Below the pieces are notes generated by a model. That model saw only the letters and a list, made by a program, of their open reading frames with translations, did no database searches and was not told where the DNA came from. A program made the position numbers and the translations under genes. From CAXXFQ01 sp963674475 (GTDB lineage: Bacteria > Planctomycetota > Planctomycetia > Pirellulales > Thermoguttaceae), in assembly GCA_963674475.2 (NCBI GenBank), contig CAXXFQ010000024.1:1-64000 (forward strand): 64,000 nucleotides of DNA. Direction: 5' to 3'. This document shows positions 45,561 through 53,654 of the stretch, in pieces; position 1 is the stretch's first letter, and each line of letters opens with the position of its first letter.

Positions 45561-46592
45561 GTGCCTCAAAGATTTTTTGGAAGGACCGTTGTTTGTCTGG
45601 TCGTGGTTTGTCTGAGCGTGTGTTTGACGGCGCAGGCTGCGGAAAATAAAGAGTATCTCGCTCGACCGGAAGGGGCCGAAACCACGGCGGGCTGGGTGAA
45701 GTATAAAAACAACCCGGTCGTCTTCGGCGATAACGGAACGGTCAACGACCCGTATGTCCTCAAAGAGGGCGACACCTATCGGATGTGGCACACCTGGTGG
45801 AACGACGACCCGACGGTCAGTCTCTCGCTGATCGAAAGCAAGGACGGGATCAACTGGACCAAGCCGAAAACGATCCTGGCCCCCAACCCGAAAACCGATT
45901 GGGAACATCGAGTCGACCGGGCCCGACTGGTCAAGCGGGGCGACACCTATCATATGTGGTACACCGGCCATCGCAAAAAGAGCAAGGACGGCTACTCGAT
46001 CGGCTATGCGACGAGCAAGGACGGTTGGAATTGGCGTCGGATGAGCGATCGGCCGGTTCTTGAAGCGACCTTGCCGTGGGAAAAACCGACTCTGATGTGC
46101 CCGAGTGTCGTCTGGGATGAAAAGGCCAATCAGTATCAGATGTGGTACTGTGCGGGCGATTCGTACGAGCCGGACGTGATCGGCTACGCCACCAGCCCCG
46201 ACGGAATCAACTGGACCAAGCCGTTTTCCAAGCCGGTCTTCACGGCCGATCCGAACAACGAGTGGGAACAGAGTAAGGTCGGCGGCGGCTACGTCACGCG
46301 ACATGGCGATTGGTACTTGATGTTCTACATCGGCTTCCGAGATCGGGACCACGCGGCGATCGGACTGGCCCGGTCCAAAGACGGAATTAACTGGCAACGC
46401 CATCCGCAAAACCCGATCATCTGCCCGACCAAGGGCGGTTTCGACTCGAGGGCCTGCTACACCTCTTGCGTGGCGTTCGACGGACAGAAGTGGTTGCTTT
46501 GGTACAACGGGGCCAATGGGTGGCCGGAAGAGATCGGCCTGGTGACCCACGAAGGAGAGGATCTCGGTTTTGACGAAAAGCCGAGCCGCTAG
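45561..46592 (+). CDS. secreted five-bladed propeller glycosidase-like protein
   Basis: 343 residues. The GTG at 45561 follows GGAGG by 10 bases and begins a good signal peptide (MPQRFFGRTVVCLVVVCLS). The body is a repeated propeller with blade motifs of the type SKDGINWTKPKT, SKDGWNWRRMSDRP, SPDGINWTKPFS and SKDGINWQRHPQ, each preceded by a strand such as YRMWHTWW or YHMWYTG. The fold is that of GH43/GH130/GH32-like exo-acting enzymes. A conserved NDP (NDPYVLKEGDTYRMW, Asp near residue 66) may carry the equivalent of a nucleophile or general base. Substrate unknown. It is followed by a Tat-exported protein and a phosphoesterase, which may be transcribed with it. Confidence 0.78.
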   Translation: MPQRFFGRTVVCLVVVCLSVCLTAQAAENKEYLARPEGAETTAGWVKYKNNPVVFGDNGTVNDPYVLKEGDTYRMWHTWWNDDPTVSLSLIESKDGINWTKPKTILAPNPKTDWEHRVDRARLVKRGDTYHMWYTGHRKKSKDGYSIGYATSKDGWNWRRMSDRPVLEATLPWEKPTLMCPSVVWDEKANQYQMWYCAGDSYEPDVIGYATSPDGINWTKPFSKPVFTADPNNEWEQSKVGGGYVTRHGDWYLMFYIGFRDRDHAAIGLARSKDGINWQRHPQNPIICPTKGGFDSRACYTSCVAFDGQKWLLWYNGANGWPEEIGLVTHEGEDLGFDEKPSR

Positions 46593-46668
46593 CCGGTTTT
46601 TTAGTAGCGGTGCATTTTGCAACTGTCCGGGAAATTTGATTGAGCCATTGAGATTAAAGGGAATAGCC

Positions 46669-48000
46669 GTGCCTACCTCGAAAACGACCCGCCGTGAATT
46701 TTTAGGCCGATGCGCCGCCGTGTCGACCGCCACGATTCTTTTCCCGTCTGTCGTTACGACCGCTCGCGGAGAGACGAAAAAGGACTGGCTTTCGATGCGC
46801 GAGGACCCGGTTCGGAAACTTTTTCCCGGCAAACCGGACCTCGACAAGATTCTTTCGCTGTATCCGCGGCCGACCGGCAAACCGGCCTTCGACAAGGGGC
46901 TGATCGCCGAGAATATCCGAAAGCTTCGGACGACGCCGGAGGTGAACACGGGGCATCCGTTTTTGGATCTTTCGGTGAAAACCGGCTTGGCCTATATCGA
47001 CGCGACGTTCGACGGGGACCATCCGAAGTACGGCGTCGACTTCTACGCCCGGGTCGAGCACGAAGGGTTTCCGCCGACGATTATCGCCGCAGTCGACGCC
47101 TTGTCGGCATGGGGGATGAAGGAACGGGCCGACCAGCTGCTGCATTATTGGATTCAATTCTTCATTCAGAAGAACGGCCGTTTCGACTACTACGGTCCGT
47201 CGATCGCCGAGTACGGTCAGTTTCTTCACACGGCCGCCTCGTTTGAACAGCGGCTCGGGACGGCCACCTGGTGGGACGAGGGTTTTGGTTTGCTCGATCA
47301 AACGGCCGAGTACCTTCTCGAGATTCGCGCGACGGCCATCAAGGAAGAACCGGACGGCCTGATCGCCGGGGTTCCGGAAGCGGATACGCGGAAAAACGCC
47401 GGGAAATATTTTCATAACAACGGTTGGGTCGTCAAGGGACTCAAGCGTTGGGCCGATCTGTGCGAACGTCAGAAGGCCAAACCGACCACCTCGCCCGACG
47501 CGGTTCGGAAGGTCTGTGCCGGTTTGGAGAAAGACACGCTGTCGGCTATCCAAAAAACCTGGCCCGCCGACAGGGCCGATTGGTGGTTGCCGCCGAGGGC
47601 CGAGCCGATGGAACGTCCGACGAGCCTGACGTCGAGCCGGGAGGCGTCGTACACGAACTACCGCTATTGGCCCGAATTGCTCTCCAGCGAAATCTTACCG
47701 GCCGACTTGGCCAACCGGGTGGTCGACGCGCGGCTGAGAGCCGGTGGCCAGTTCTGCGGCATGACCCGCTTCAAAAACCATATGGACGACTGGCCGTTGG
47801 CCGATTATCTCTACGGCCTCTGGTCGCTGGGCCGAAAGAACGATTTCCTCTTGAGTCTCTACGGTCATGTGGCCTATCATCAGGCCCAAGACCATCTGAC
47901 CGCCTACGAGCAGGTCTCGTTCCCGCCGGGCCGACGGGTGGCCGATTACTGCCTGCCGTGCCAACTGGTCGCGGCGCGGGCGGCCCGGTTGTTGGTGTAA
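46669..48000 (+). CDS. Tat-exported alpha/alpha-barrel-like protein
   Basis: 443 residues starting with GTG at 46669 (AAAGGGA 6 bases upstream) and a twin-arginine signal TTRREFLGRCAAVST. The mature protein consists of helical segments with aromatic and acidic loops (VEHEGFPPTIIAAVDALSAWG, YYGPSIAEYGQFLHTAASFEQR, TATWWDEGFGLLDQTAEY) that look like an (alpha/alpha)6 barrel of glycoside hydrolase/phosphorylase type. I cannot name the family. It follows the propeller protein by 76 bases. Twin-arginine export suggests folding in the cytoplasm, sometimes with a cofactor. Confidence 0.75.
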   Translation: MPTSKTTRREFLGRCAAVSTATILFPSVVTTARGETKKDWLSMREDPVRKLFPGKPDLDKILSLYPRPTGKPAFDKGLIAENIRKLRTTPEVNTGHPFLDLSVKTGLAYIDATFDGDHPKYGVDFYARVEHEGFPPTIIAAVDALSAWGMKERADQLLHYWIQFFIQKNGRFDYYGPSIAEYGQFLHTAASFEQRLGTATWWDEGFGLLDQTAEYLLEIRATAIKEEPDGLIAGVPEADTRKNAGKYFHNNGWVVKGLKRWADLCERQKAKPTTSPDAVRKVCAGLEKDTLSAIQKTWPADRADWWLPPRAEPMERPTSLTSSREASYTNYRYWPELLSSEILPADLANRVVDARLRAGGQFCGMTRFKNHMDDWPLADYLYGLWSLGRKNDFLLSLYGHVAYHQAQDHLTAYEQVSFPPGRRVADYCLPCQLVAARAARLLV

Positions 48001-48021
48001 GCGGCCCGGTTAGTATACAAT
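47992..48021 (+). promoter_or_regulatory. putative promoter of the phosphoesterase gene
   Basis: TTGGTG (47992-47997) and TACAAT (48016-48021), 18 bases apart, overlapping the end of the previous gene and 80 bases before the next ATG. Confidence 0.4.
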
Positions 48022-48103
48022 CAAGGGTATGGAACCTTGGTTGTTAAATCTCGGGCGATTTTGTCCCCTTCTTTGTCCCCCACCTTAGCGAAAGTCATGC
48101 CTT

Positions 48104-49000
48104 ATGAAAAAGTCTGAAACCGGTCGAATCGACCGTCGAATGTTTTTGGCCCAGGGTGGCCTTTGGTTGACCGCTTTGGGAAGTGTCGACTCGTTGGCCG
48201 CCGATGCTTTGCGTGAGCCGGTGGTCCGCTTGGGACTGCTGACCGATATCCATTACGCCGATCGTTCGACGCGGGGGACCCGCTGTTATCGCGATTCGAT
48301 CGGGAAAATGCGAGAGGCGGTTCGCGCGTTCAATGAGAAAAAGGTCGCGCTGGCCTTTGAGCTGGGCGACATGATCGATTCGGCGCCGGACGTCGAAACC
48401 GAACGGGGTTACCTTGAAGCGATCGACGCCGAGTTCCGCAAGTGTACCGGCCGATGCTGTCATGTGGTGGGCAACCATTGCGTTTCCGGCCTGACCAAAA
48501 AAGCCTTCTTAAAGACGACCGGCGAAAAGGCCACTTATTATTCGTTCGATCATTCGGGGTTCCATTTCGTTGTCCTCGACGGGTGTTTCCGCAGCGATGG
48601 CGTGCCGTATGGTGAGAATAATTTCGATTGGACCGATTCGAATATCCCGCCGCAGGAGCTTGCCTGGTTGAAAGCCGATCTGGCCGACACGACCAAGCCG
48701 ACCTGTTGTTTTGTTCATCAGCGGGTCGACACGGTTGGCCATATAGCGATCAAAAACGGCCCGCAAGTGCGAAAGGTGCTGGAAGATTCCGGACAGGTCT
48801 TGGCCGTCTTTCAGGGACACCATCATGCGAATGATCACAGCCAGATAAACGGGATCCATTATTGTACGCTTCGAAGCGTGGTCGACGGCACGTCGCCGGA
48901 GAACAGCGCCTATGCGATTGCCGAACTGTATGCGGACGGCTCGATCCGACTTGACGGTTTTCGAAAGCAAGACGATTATTCGTGGCAAGAGGCTTTATAA
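48104..49000 (+). CDS. Tat-exported calcineurin-like metallophosphoesterase
   Basis: 298 residues with an RRMFLAQGG twin-arginine-like signal. The metal-site motifs occur in order: LTDIHYAD (D-x-H), ELGDMID (GD), VVGNHC, VHQRVD and GHHHANDH (GHxH). The fourth element is normally GNHD or GNHE, and here the acidic residue is Cys. The fold is otherwise complete, so a two-metal phosphodiesterase or phosphatase acting in the periplasm is likely; similar planctomycete proteins are only annotated by domain. The start at 48104 is the first ATG. It may be transcribed with the DUF1080 gene after it (95 bases). Confidence 0.86.
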   Translation: MKKSETGRIDRRMFLAQGGLWLTALGSVDSLAADALREPVVRLGLLTDIHYADRSTRGTRCYRDSIGKMREAVRAFNEKKVALAFELGDMIDSAPDVETERGYLEAIDAEFRKCTGRCCHVVGNHCVSGLTKKAFLKTTGEKATYYSFDHSGFHFVVLDGCFRSDGVPYGENNFDWTDSNIPPQELAWLKADLADTTKPTCCFVHQRVDTVGHIAIKNGPQVRKVLEDSGQVLAVFQGHHHANDHSQINGIHYCTLRSVVDGTSPENSAYAIAELYADGSIRLDGFRKQDDYSWQEAL

Positions 49001-49095
49001 TGCCGAGTATTCCGAAAACGGTCCAAGATTCAAATTCGATTTTGAAATAGTAATTCCACTCCATTCATTCCAGCCTTTAAAAAAGGACTACCCCC

Positions 49096-49848
49096 ATGCA
49101 TTCAAACCATTTTGGAAGAAGCTTTTTGGCGCTTTCCGCTCTCGCGGTCGTTGCCATCGGCGCGCTGGTTTCGACCGGATACGCCGACGAACCGAAGGAT
49201 CTGCCGCGTGCTTTTATTGACGGGACCGGACCCGGTTGGACGGCGCTCGGAGAGGCCGACTTTACCAAAGTCAACAGCGCGGACGACACGTGGAGTTTCA
49301 AAGACGGGCTGATCTGCTGCACGGGCAAACCGATCAGTGTGATGCGGACGAAGAAACAGTTTACCAATTTCGAGATCAACTGCCAGTGGCGTCATCTTCG
49401 ACCGGGCGGCAACTCGGGTATCTTCGTTTGGACGACGCCCGAATCGATCGAGAAGTTGACGAAAGAGGGGAAACCGGGACTGCCCAGTGGTATCGAGGTT
49501 CAGGTCCTCGACCCGGCTTTTCTTACGAATTACGAAAAAAAAACCGGGAAAAAAGGAACCTGGTTTTCCTGTCACGGTGACGTGTTCCCGGTGAGGGTGA
49601 AGATGACGCCGTTTGAGCCCACCTCGCCCAGCGGGAGCCGAAGTTTTCCGTCGGAAGATCGATGTCGTGAATCCGGTCAGTGGAATCACTACTACGCCCG
49701 CTGCATCAACGGCGAGGTCCGGCTTTGGGTCAACGGGAAAGAGGTTTCCGGCGGGACCAATTGCCAACCGCGGACCGGTTACCTGTGTCTCGAATCGGAA
49801 GGATCGCCCATTGAGTTCAAGAACCTGGTGATCCGCGAACTTCCGTAG
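49096..49848 (+). CDS. DUF1080 (3-keto-disaccharide hydrolase-type) secreted protein
   Basis: 250 residues with a signal peptide (mature part begins about residue 31, after STGYA). The DUF1080 lectin-like fold shows WTALGEADFTKV, TWSFKDGLICCTG, NFEINCQWRHLRPGGNSGIFVW, a PSGIEVQVLD strand and the closing GYLCLESEGSPIEFKNLVIREL. Members were shown in Bacteroides to hydrolyse 3-keto-glycosides after oxidation by a partner oxidoreductase, and GFO/IDH/MocA-type enzymes are candidate partners; one lies at 51718. Whether this pair works together is inference. A strong terminator follows. Confidence 0.9.
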   Translation: MHSNHFGRSFLALSALAVVAIGALVSTGYADEPKDLPRAFIDGTGPGWTALGEADFTKVNSADDTWSFKDGLICCTGKPISVMRTKKQFTNFEINCQWRHLRPGGNSGIFVWTTPESIEKLTKEGKPGLPSGIEVQVLDPAFLTNYEKKTGKKGTWFSCHGDVFPVRVKMTPFEPTSPSGSRSFPSEDRCRESGQWNHYYARCINGEVRLWVNGKEVSGGTNCQPRTGYLCLESEGSPIEFKNLVIRELP

Positions 49849-49895
49849 ACCATTTTTAAGATACGGTAGCGTTTCGTTCTCTTGTATTCAAAAGC

Positions 49896-49931
49896 GGGCG
49901 GCCCGTGTGAAAAGGGGCCGCTCGTTTTTTT
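49896..49931 (+). terminator. Rho-independent terminator after DUF1080 gene
   Basis: Stem GGGCGGCCC (49896-49904) with GGGCCGCTC (49915-49923), one wobble pair, then GTTTTTTT. The T-tract meets the stop codon of the converging LUD gene, so in reverse it may serve both. Confidence 0.75.
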
Positions 49932-50577
49932 ATTCGACCAGGAGGACGATCAACCGTTTCGGGCCGTGGACGCCGAGGATGAGAATCTTTTCGATATCGG
50001 CGGTTCGGCTGGGGCCGGTGATGAAGACGAACTCGCCGCGCAAGTCGGGCTCGGCGGCCCGGGTGCGGATCTCTTGCCAAGCGGCCGGAAGGTGCTCGCG
50101 GAGCTGGTCCGCTTTTGCCAGAACGACACAGACTGGCGGAATATAGCAAAGCAACCGCTGCTGGGCCGTTTCGCACGTGACCATCGAGGTGCCCGTGTCG
50201 GCCAGCAGGTATTCGGCCGAGACGACCGAGACGGGCAGTTGGCCCATCGACTCGGGCGTCCAGTCGTCCGACGGCCACTGGACCATCTCACCAAGTGGCC
50301 CGACGAGTTCTTCGACCGCCGGTCGGTCAGCCGCGGCCAGGGTCGTCGCGCCGAGTTCCTCAAGCATCGCTTGGAGCTTCTCGCGGGCCATGTCAATCGA
50401 CTGGCACCGGACACATTCCCCTTGGACGGCCGAAAGTTCGGCGACGAACCGGTCGGTCATCGTTTTCACGTCCGGGTTGGTGCACGGCCAGACTTTGGGG
50501 ACCGGGGGCAACGGGGCGTCGGGCCGGTCGGCCAGGGCGTTTCGGAGACGACTCAGGATAGCTTCGCGACTGCTCAT
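49930..50577 (-). CDS. LUD-domain (LutC-like) protein
   Basis: 215-residue single LUD domain protein as in LutC/YkgG, which takes part in lactate or other 2-hydroxy acid oxidation with LutA and LutB. Signature segments: VSAEYLLADTGTSMVTC (TGT core) and GPSRTADIEK near the C-terminus. No lutA or lutB genes are adjacent. The ATG at 50577 (SSREAILSRLRNAL) is taken as start; a TTG five codons upstream is possible. It converges with the DUF1080 gene. Function in this organism unclear. Confidence 0.85.
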   Translation of the reverse strand: MSSREAILSRLRNALADRPDAPLPPVPKVWPCTNPDVKTMTDRFVAELSAVQGECVRCQSIDMAREKLQAMLEELGATTLAAADRPAVEELVGPLGEMVQWPSDDWTPESMGQLPVSVVSAEYLLADTGTSMVTCETAQQRLLCYIPPVCVVLAKADQLREHLPAAWQEIRTRAAEPDLRGEFVFITGPSRTADIEKILILGVHGPKRLIVLLVE

Positions 50578-50714
50578 TTTAATTAAGATCAAGAGGGAAA
50601 ACGGGCAAAGGTTTCACCCCCCTAGATTAACCCATCCCCTCGGTCGCGACAAGCGGGAGCCGGTTTGCAAAAAGGGCCTCACACGAGACCCGCTGCCAGA
50701 TTTTGCCCTTTTTT

Positions 50715-51182
50715 TTACGTGCTGTGCGGTTCGTCGACAGCAACCACCTCGGGCACCAGTTCCAGTTTTGCGAGATCTACTGACTTTGCGCCCATGAGTC
50801 CAACTCGTATCCCACATGCCCGAAGAATTTTCGTCGCTTTATTGCTTAAGTAAACCATGCCAATAATATAGAAGAACGGCCCTATAAATGGCAATAATAC
50901 ATATAGTAAAGGAATTCTCGATCGGACTGCTATAGCTAAATTATAGACGACGACAAGCTGAAATAAAATAAAAGTTATTCCCAACAACGTCGCTACGAAT
51001 GAAAATGCAGCAAAAATATCGCTAGTACGATCTAGTTCATCAAAAGAAGAAGAAAGTACAATATAGCCAGTTATGAAAATTCCAAAAAAATTTACGGCGA
51101 CGGTCCAGTTAATAACCTTTTGCCATTTGGCAACCTTTTTTATATCCTCGTTCCCCCAAATTTCCGTGAAGGTATACCCCAT
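50715..51182 (-). CDS. membrane protein of unknown function (155 aa)
   Basis: Three or four hydrophobic helices (residues about 25-45, 57-80 and 85-118). Two helices are linked by a short loop (VRSRIPLLYVLLPFIGPFFYII in shorter blocks), and the C-terminus is soluble. The gene is strikingly A/T-rich compared with its neighbours. AAGGAG lies 9 bases before the ATG at 51182, so it is surely translated. I do not recognise the family. Between it and the oxidoreductase gene lie a terminator and repeats A5 and B5. Confidence 0.7.
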   Translation of the reverse strand: MGYTFTEIWGNEDIKKVAKWQKVINWTVAVNFFGIFITGYIVLSSSFDELDRTSDIFAAFSFVATLLGITFILFQLVVVYNLAIAVRSRIPLLYVLLPFIGPFFYIIGMVYLSNKATKILRACGIRVGLMGAKSVDLAKLELVPEVVAVDEPHST

Positions 51183-51392
51183 GATCGCTTTCTCCTTGGT
51201 TGACCTCTTTATGGTTGCTAACGAATGACGCTTGATCGATCACGCGAACCACAAATATGAATCCATGATTGGATTGAAATATAAGCAAAAGAAGCACGAG
51301 GAGTCAATACTTAAACGATAAGCTCTGTTAAACTTAAAGCGATCGCGTCATAAAAAGCGATCCCTTTCTTAAAACGGCAAAGCCTTTTCCGC

Positions 51393-51436
51393 AATAGAAA
51401 AAGGGCGATTGCATGTGGCAACCGCCCTTTTCTATT
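51393..51436 (-). terminator. bidirectional hairpin terminator
   Basis: AATAGAAAAAGGGCG (from 51393) and CGCCCTTTTCTATT (to 51436) form a long stem with a bulged A and an inner TTGC/GCAA, followed by T-rich flanks on both sides. It stands between the oxidoreductase gene with its repeats and the membrane protein gene. Confidence 0.7.
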
Positions 51437-51486
51437 TCAGCACAAGATCAAGAAGACGTTTCTATGTGTGGTGAAACGAATTTTGA

Positions 51487-51628
51487 GGGAGCGACGGCCT
51501 GGGGCCGACGCCTGTGTTTATGGAATGAGAGGGGACATTTTGAAAATTGTCCCCTCTCAAACTCTCCTTCAAAAACTTTTTGGACCGGGATTGCTTTGCA
51601 ATCCCTCTGTTTTTGTTTTTCTTTTTAT
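51487..51628 (-). repeat. repeat family A, copy 5
   Basis: H3 here is GCGACGGCC/GGCCGACGC with a central A-A mismatch, H2 TGAGAGGGGAC/GTCCCCTCTCA has the same bases as A1, and H1 is GGGATTGC/GCAATCCC with the loop TTT. The pyrimidine side extends to about 51628 (purine-rich in gene sense). It follows B5 in gene sense. Confidence 0.82.
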
Positions 51629-51640
51629 ACTTCGCTGTCC

Positions 51641-51717
51641 GTCGGTCGTTGGTATTGATACCGGCGACCAACGGGAGCGAATTTTTCAGAGCGGCGTGGT
51701 AACGCCGGTCCTACCCG
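51641..51717 (-). repeat. repeat family B, copy after oxidoreductase gene
   Basis: In gene sense it begins at the TAG stop as TAGCGGGTAGGACC, then hairpin CGGCGT-TACC-ACGCCG and the TCGCTCCCGTTGG segment, ending at GGTATCAATACC. The first hairpin is decayed (CGGGTAGGACCGG) compared with 33153 and 62821. Confidence 0.75.
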
Positions 51718-53175
51718 CTATACCTCTCCGGCGGCCGGGACGACGAACGGCTTGCGGTACTCGCGGGTCAACAGGGCGTTGGCCGCGTCGTTGCCGGGGA
51801 ACGTTTCGGTCTTCGGGTCCATTTCCAACATCGGCCCGAGCGTCATTGGCGTCTTGGCCAGGTCGACCCCGTCCTTCTTTAGGTGCGACAACGTCCGGTC
51901 GAGCGTCTCGGCCGTATCGTCGTTACACGGGAAGTTGTCCACGACGTTCTTGATGTCGGCCGCGCTGGCCTTCTTGCCCAGACGGTACGAGATCGTTCCG
52001 GTGTGGGCCAATCCGGCCGAAAGGTGGCCGTCCAACGCGTCGGCGTTGAGGTCCTTGTAATTGCGACTTCGGACCGCTTGGACGAAATTGTCGAAATGGT
52101 TTCCGCCACCGCTGAACTTCGTGATCAGCTTGCCATCGAGGTCGAACGCGGCACCCTTGTCATAGGAGGTCGTGACGACATAACCTTCGGAGCCGTAGAA
52201 GATGACGCCGATTTTCGAGTCCCGATAGGCGTCGGTTTCGAGGCCGCGGACCTCGAACGTGATCGTCTTGTCGCCGAACTGGTGGATCGCCACTTGCGTG
52301 TTGGCCACGTCACCGGCGTCTTCGTAACCGAGTCGACCGCCGTAGCTGATGACCCGTTCGCTCAAACGATCCAGGCCGAGTCCCCATCGGGCCAAGTCCA
52401 TCTGGTGCGGGCCCTGGTTGCCCATGTCGCCGTTGCCCCAGTGGTACTGCCAGTGCCAATCGTAATGGAACTGCGGACGGGTCACCGGCCGTTCGCTGGC
52501 CGGGCCTTGCCACAGGTTGTAGTCGACCGACTTCGGCGGTTCGTAGATCCCCTTCTCGCCGATCGATTTACGTCGCTTGTAGCAGAGGCCGCGGGCGAAT
52601 TTCACCTCACCGATCTTTCCGGATTGGACGTAGTCGATCGCGTCGATCGAACCCTTGATCGAACGGCATTGGGTGCCGACCTGGCACATCTTTTCGTACT
52701 TCCGGGCCGCTTCGACCAGACGACGTCCTTCGCTGACGTTGTGGCTGACCGGCTTTTCGACGTAGACGTCTTTGCCCGCTTGGATCGCCCAGATGCTTCC
52801 CAACGCGTGCCAGTGGTTGGGCGTCGCGAACGTGGCGATGTCCAACGACGGGTCGTCAAGCGCTTCCCGCATGTCGCGGACGAACTTCGGCTTGCGACCG
52901 CCCTGCTTATCGGCCACCATTTTGGCGATTTTCTCGGCGTAACTTTCGTCGACGTCGCAAATGTAGGTGACTTCGCAGCCGCTTCGACCGGCGAAACCGC
53001 CGATGTGGGACCGGCCTCGACCGCGGATACCGCAGACCATCACCGAAAGTTTATCCGACGGGGCGACCTTTTTCTCTTCACCCAAAACGGTTGACGCCAT
53101 GGCCGGACCGACGGCGGCGGCGGTGGCGGCCAACAGGGAGTCGGCAAGAAAACGACGGCGGGTCTGTTTCGACAT
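51718..53175 (-). CDS. Tat-exported GFO/IDH/MocA-family oxidoreductase
   Basis: 485 residues. A twin-arginine signal (SKQTRRRFLADSLLAATAA) precedes the Rossmann fold with MVCGIRGRGRSHIGGF at residues about 44-60. The conserved EKPVSHNV segment contains the catalytic Lys (about residue 141), and the HYDWHWQYHWGNGDMGNQGPHQMD loop is typical of the planctomycete exported subfamily. NAD(P) is probably bound before export. Members of this superfamily oxidise sugar hydroxyls; the secreted versions have been proposed to prepare 3-keto sugars for DUF1080 hydrolases. AGGAG lies 6 bases before the ATG at 53175. Its TAG stop begins repeat B5. Confidence 0.9.
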   Translation of the reverse strand: MSKQTRRRFLADSLLAATAAAVGPAMASTVLGEEKKVAPSDKLSVMVCGIRGRGRSHIGGFAGRSGCEVTYICDVDESYAEKIAKMVADKQGGRKPKFVRDMREALDDPSLDIATFATPNHWHALGSIWAIQAGKDVYVEKPVSHNVSEGRRLVEAARKYEKMCQVGTQCRSIKGSIDAIDYVQSGKIGEVKFARGLCYKRRKSIGEKGIYEPPKSVDYNLWQGPASERPVTRPQFHYDWHWQYHWGNGDMGNQGPHQMDLARWGLGLDRLSERVISYGGRLGYEDAGDVANTQVAIHQFGDKTITFEVRGLETDAYRDSKIGVIFYGSEGYVVTTSYDKGAAFDLDGKLITKFSGGGNHFDNFVQAVRSRNYKDLNADALDGHLSAGLAHTGTISYRLGKKASAADIKNVVDNFPCNDDTAETLDRTLSHLKKDGVDLAKTPMTLGPMLEMDPKTETFPGNDAANALLTREYRKPFVVPAAGEV

Positions 53176-53654
53176 GATCTTCTCCTACAAGTGTGTTTTC
53201 ACGAGAAATAGAGGGGGCAAATACCAACGGCCCGAGGGCTCCGATTCGTGCGAATCCGCTTTGCATAAAAAGGGCGGTTCTTGAAAAAACGAAGGAGGGC
53301 GGCGTGTGGGTATTTGGAAACTGGGTTTTTCCAATAGGGATGAATCCGTTTTGGGCCCGAGGGACAGAAAGCATGCAAACTTCTCAAAAGCCGAGAACCC
53401 GTAGCGCGGAAACGATAATCGAGGCAATCAATACAAGATTTCCTCGCAATAACCTTTATTCTAATCGCCCGATAATCGAATTGCCAGTTGGATCGGCTGC
53501 TAAATTCCCCCACATCTTTTGTGATTTTTTGTCAGGTCGCAAGGAGTGGCCCGAAAGCAATTTCCCCAGGAGACCGGCATTTCGAGCGATTTGCCGAGAT
53601 GACGTTAGGCTCCCTTTGGGGGGTGTCGCACGTTTTCCAAGTGGAAATTTGGTA
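53176..53654. other. intergenic region, no feature recognised
   Basis: About 480 bases between the oxidoreductase start and the phosphatase stop. ORFs here lack ribosome sites and family resemblance. It probably contains the oxidoreductase promoter; I could not identify a convincing one. Confidence 0.45.
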
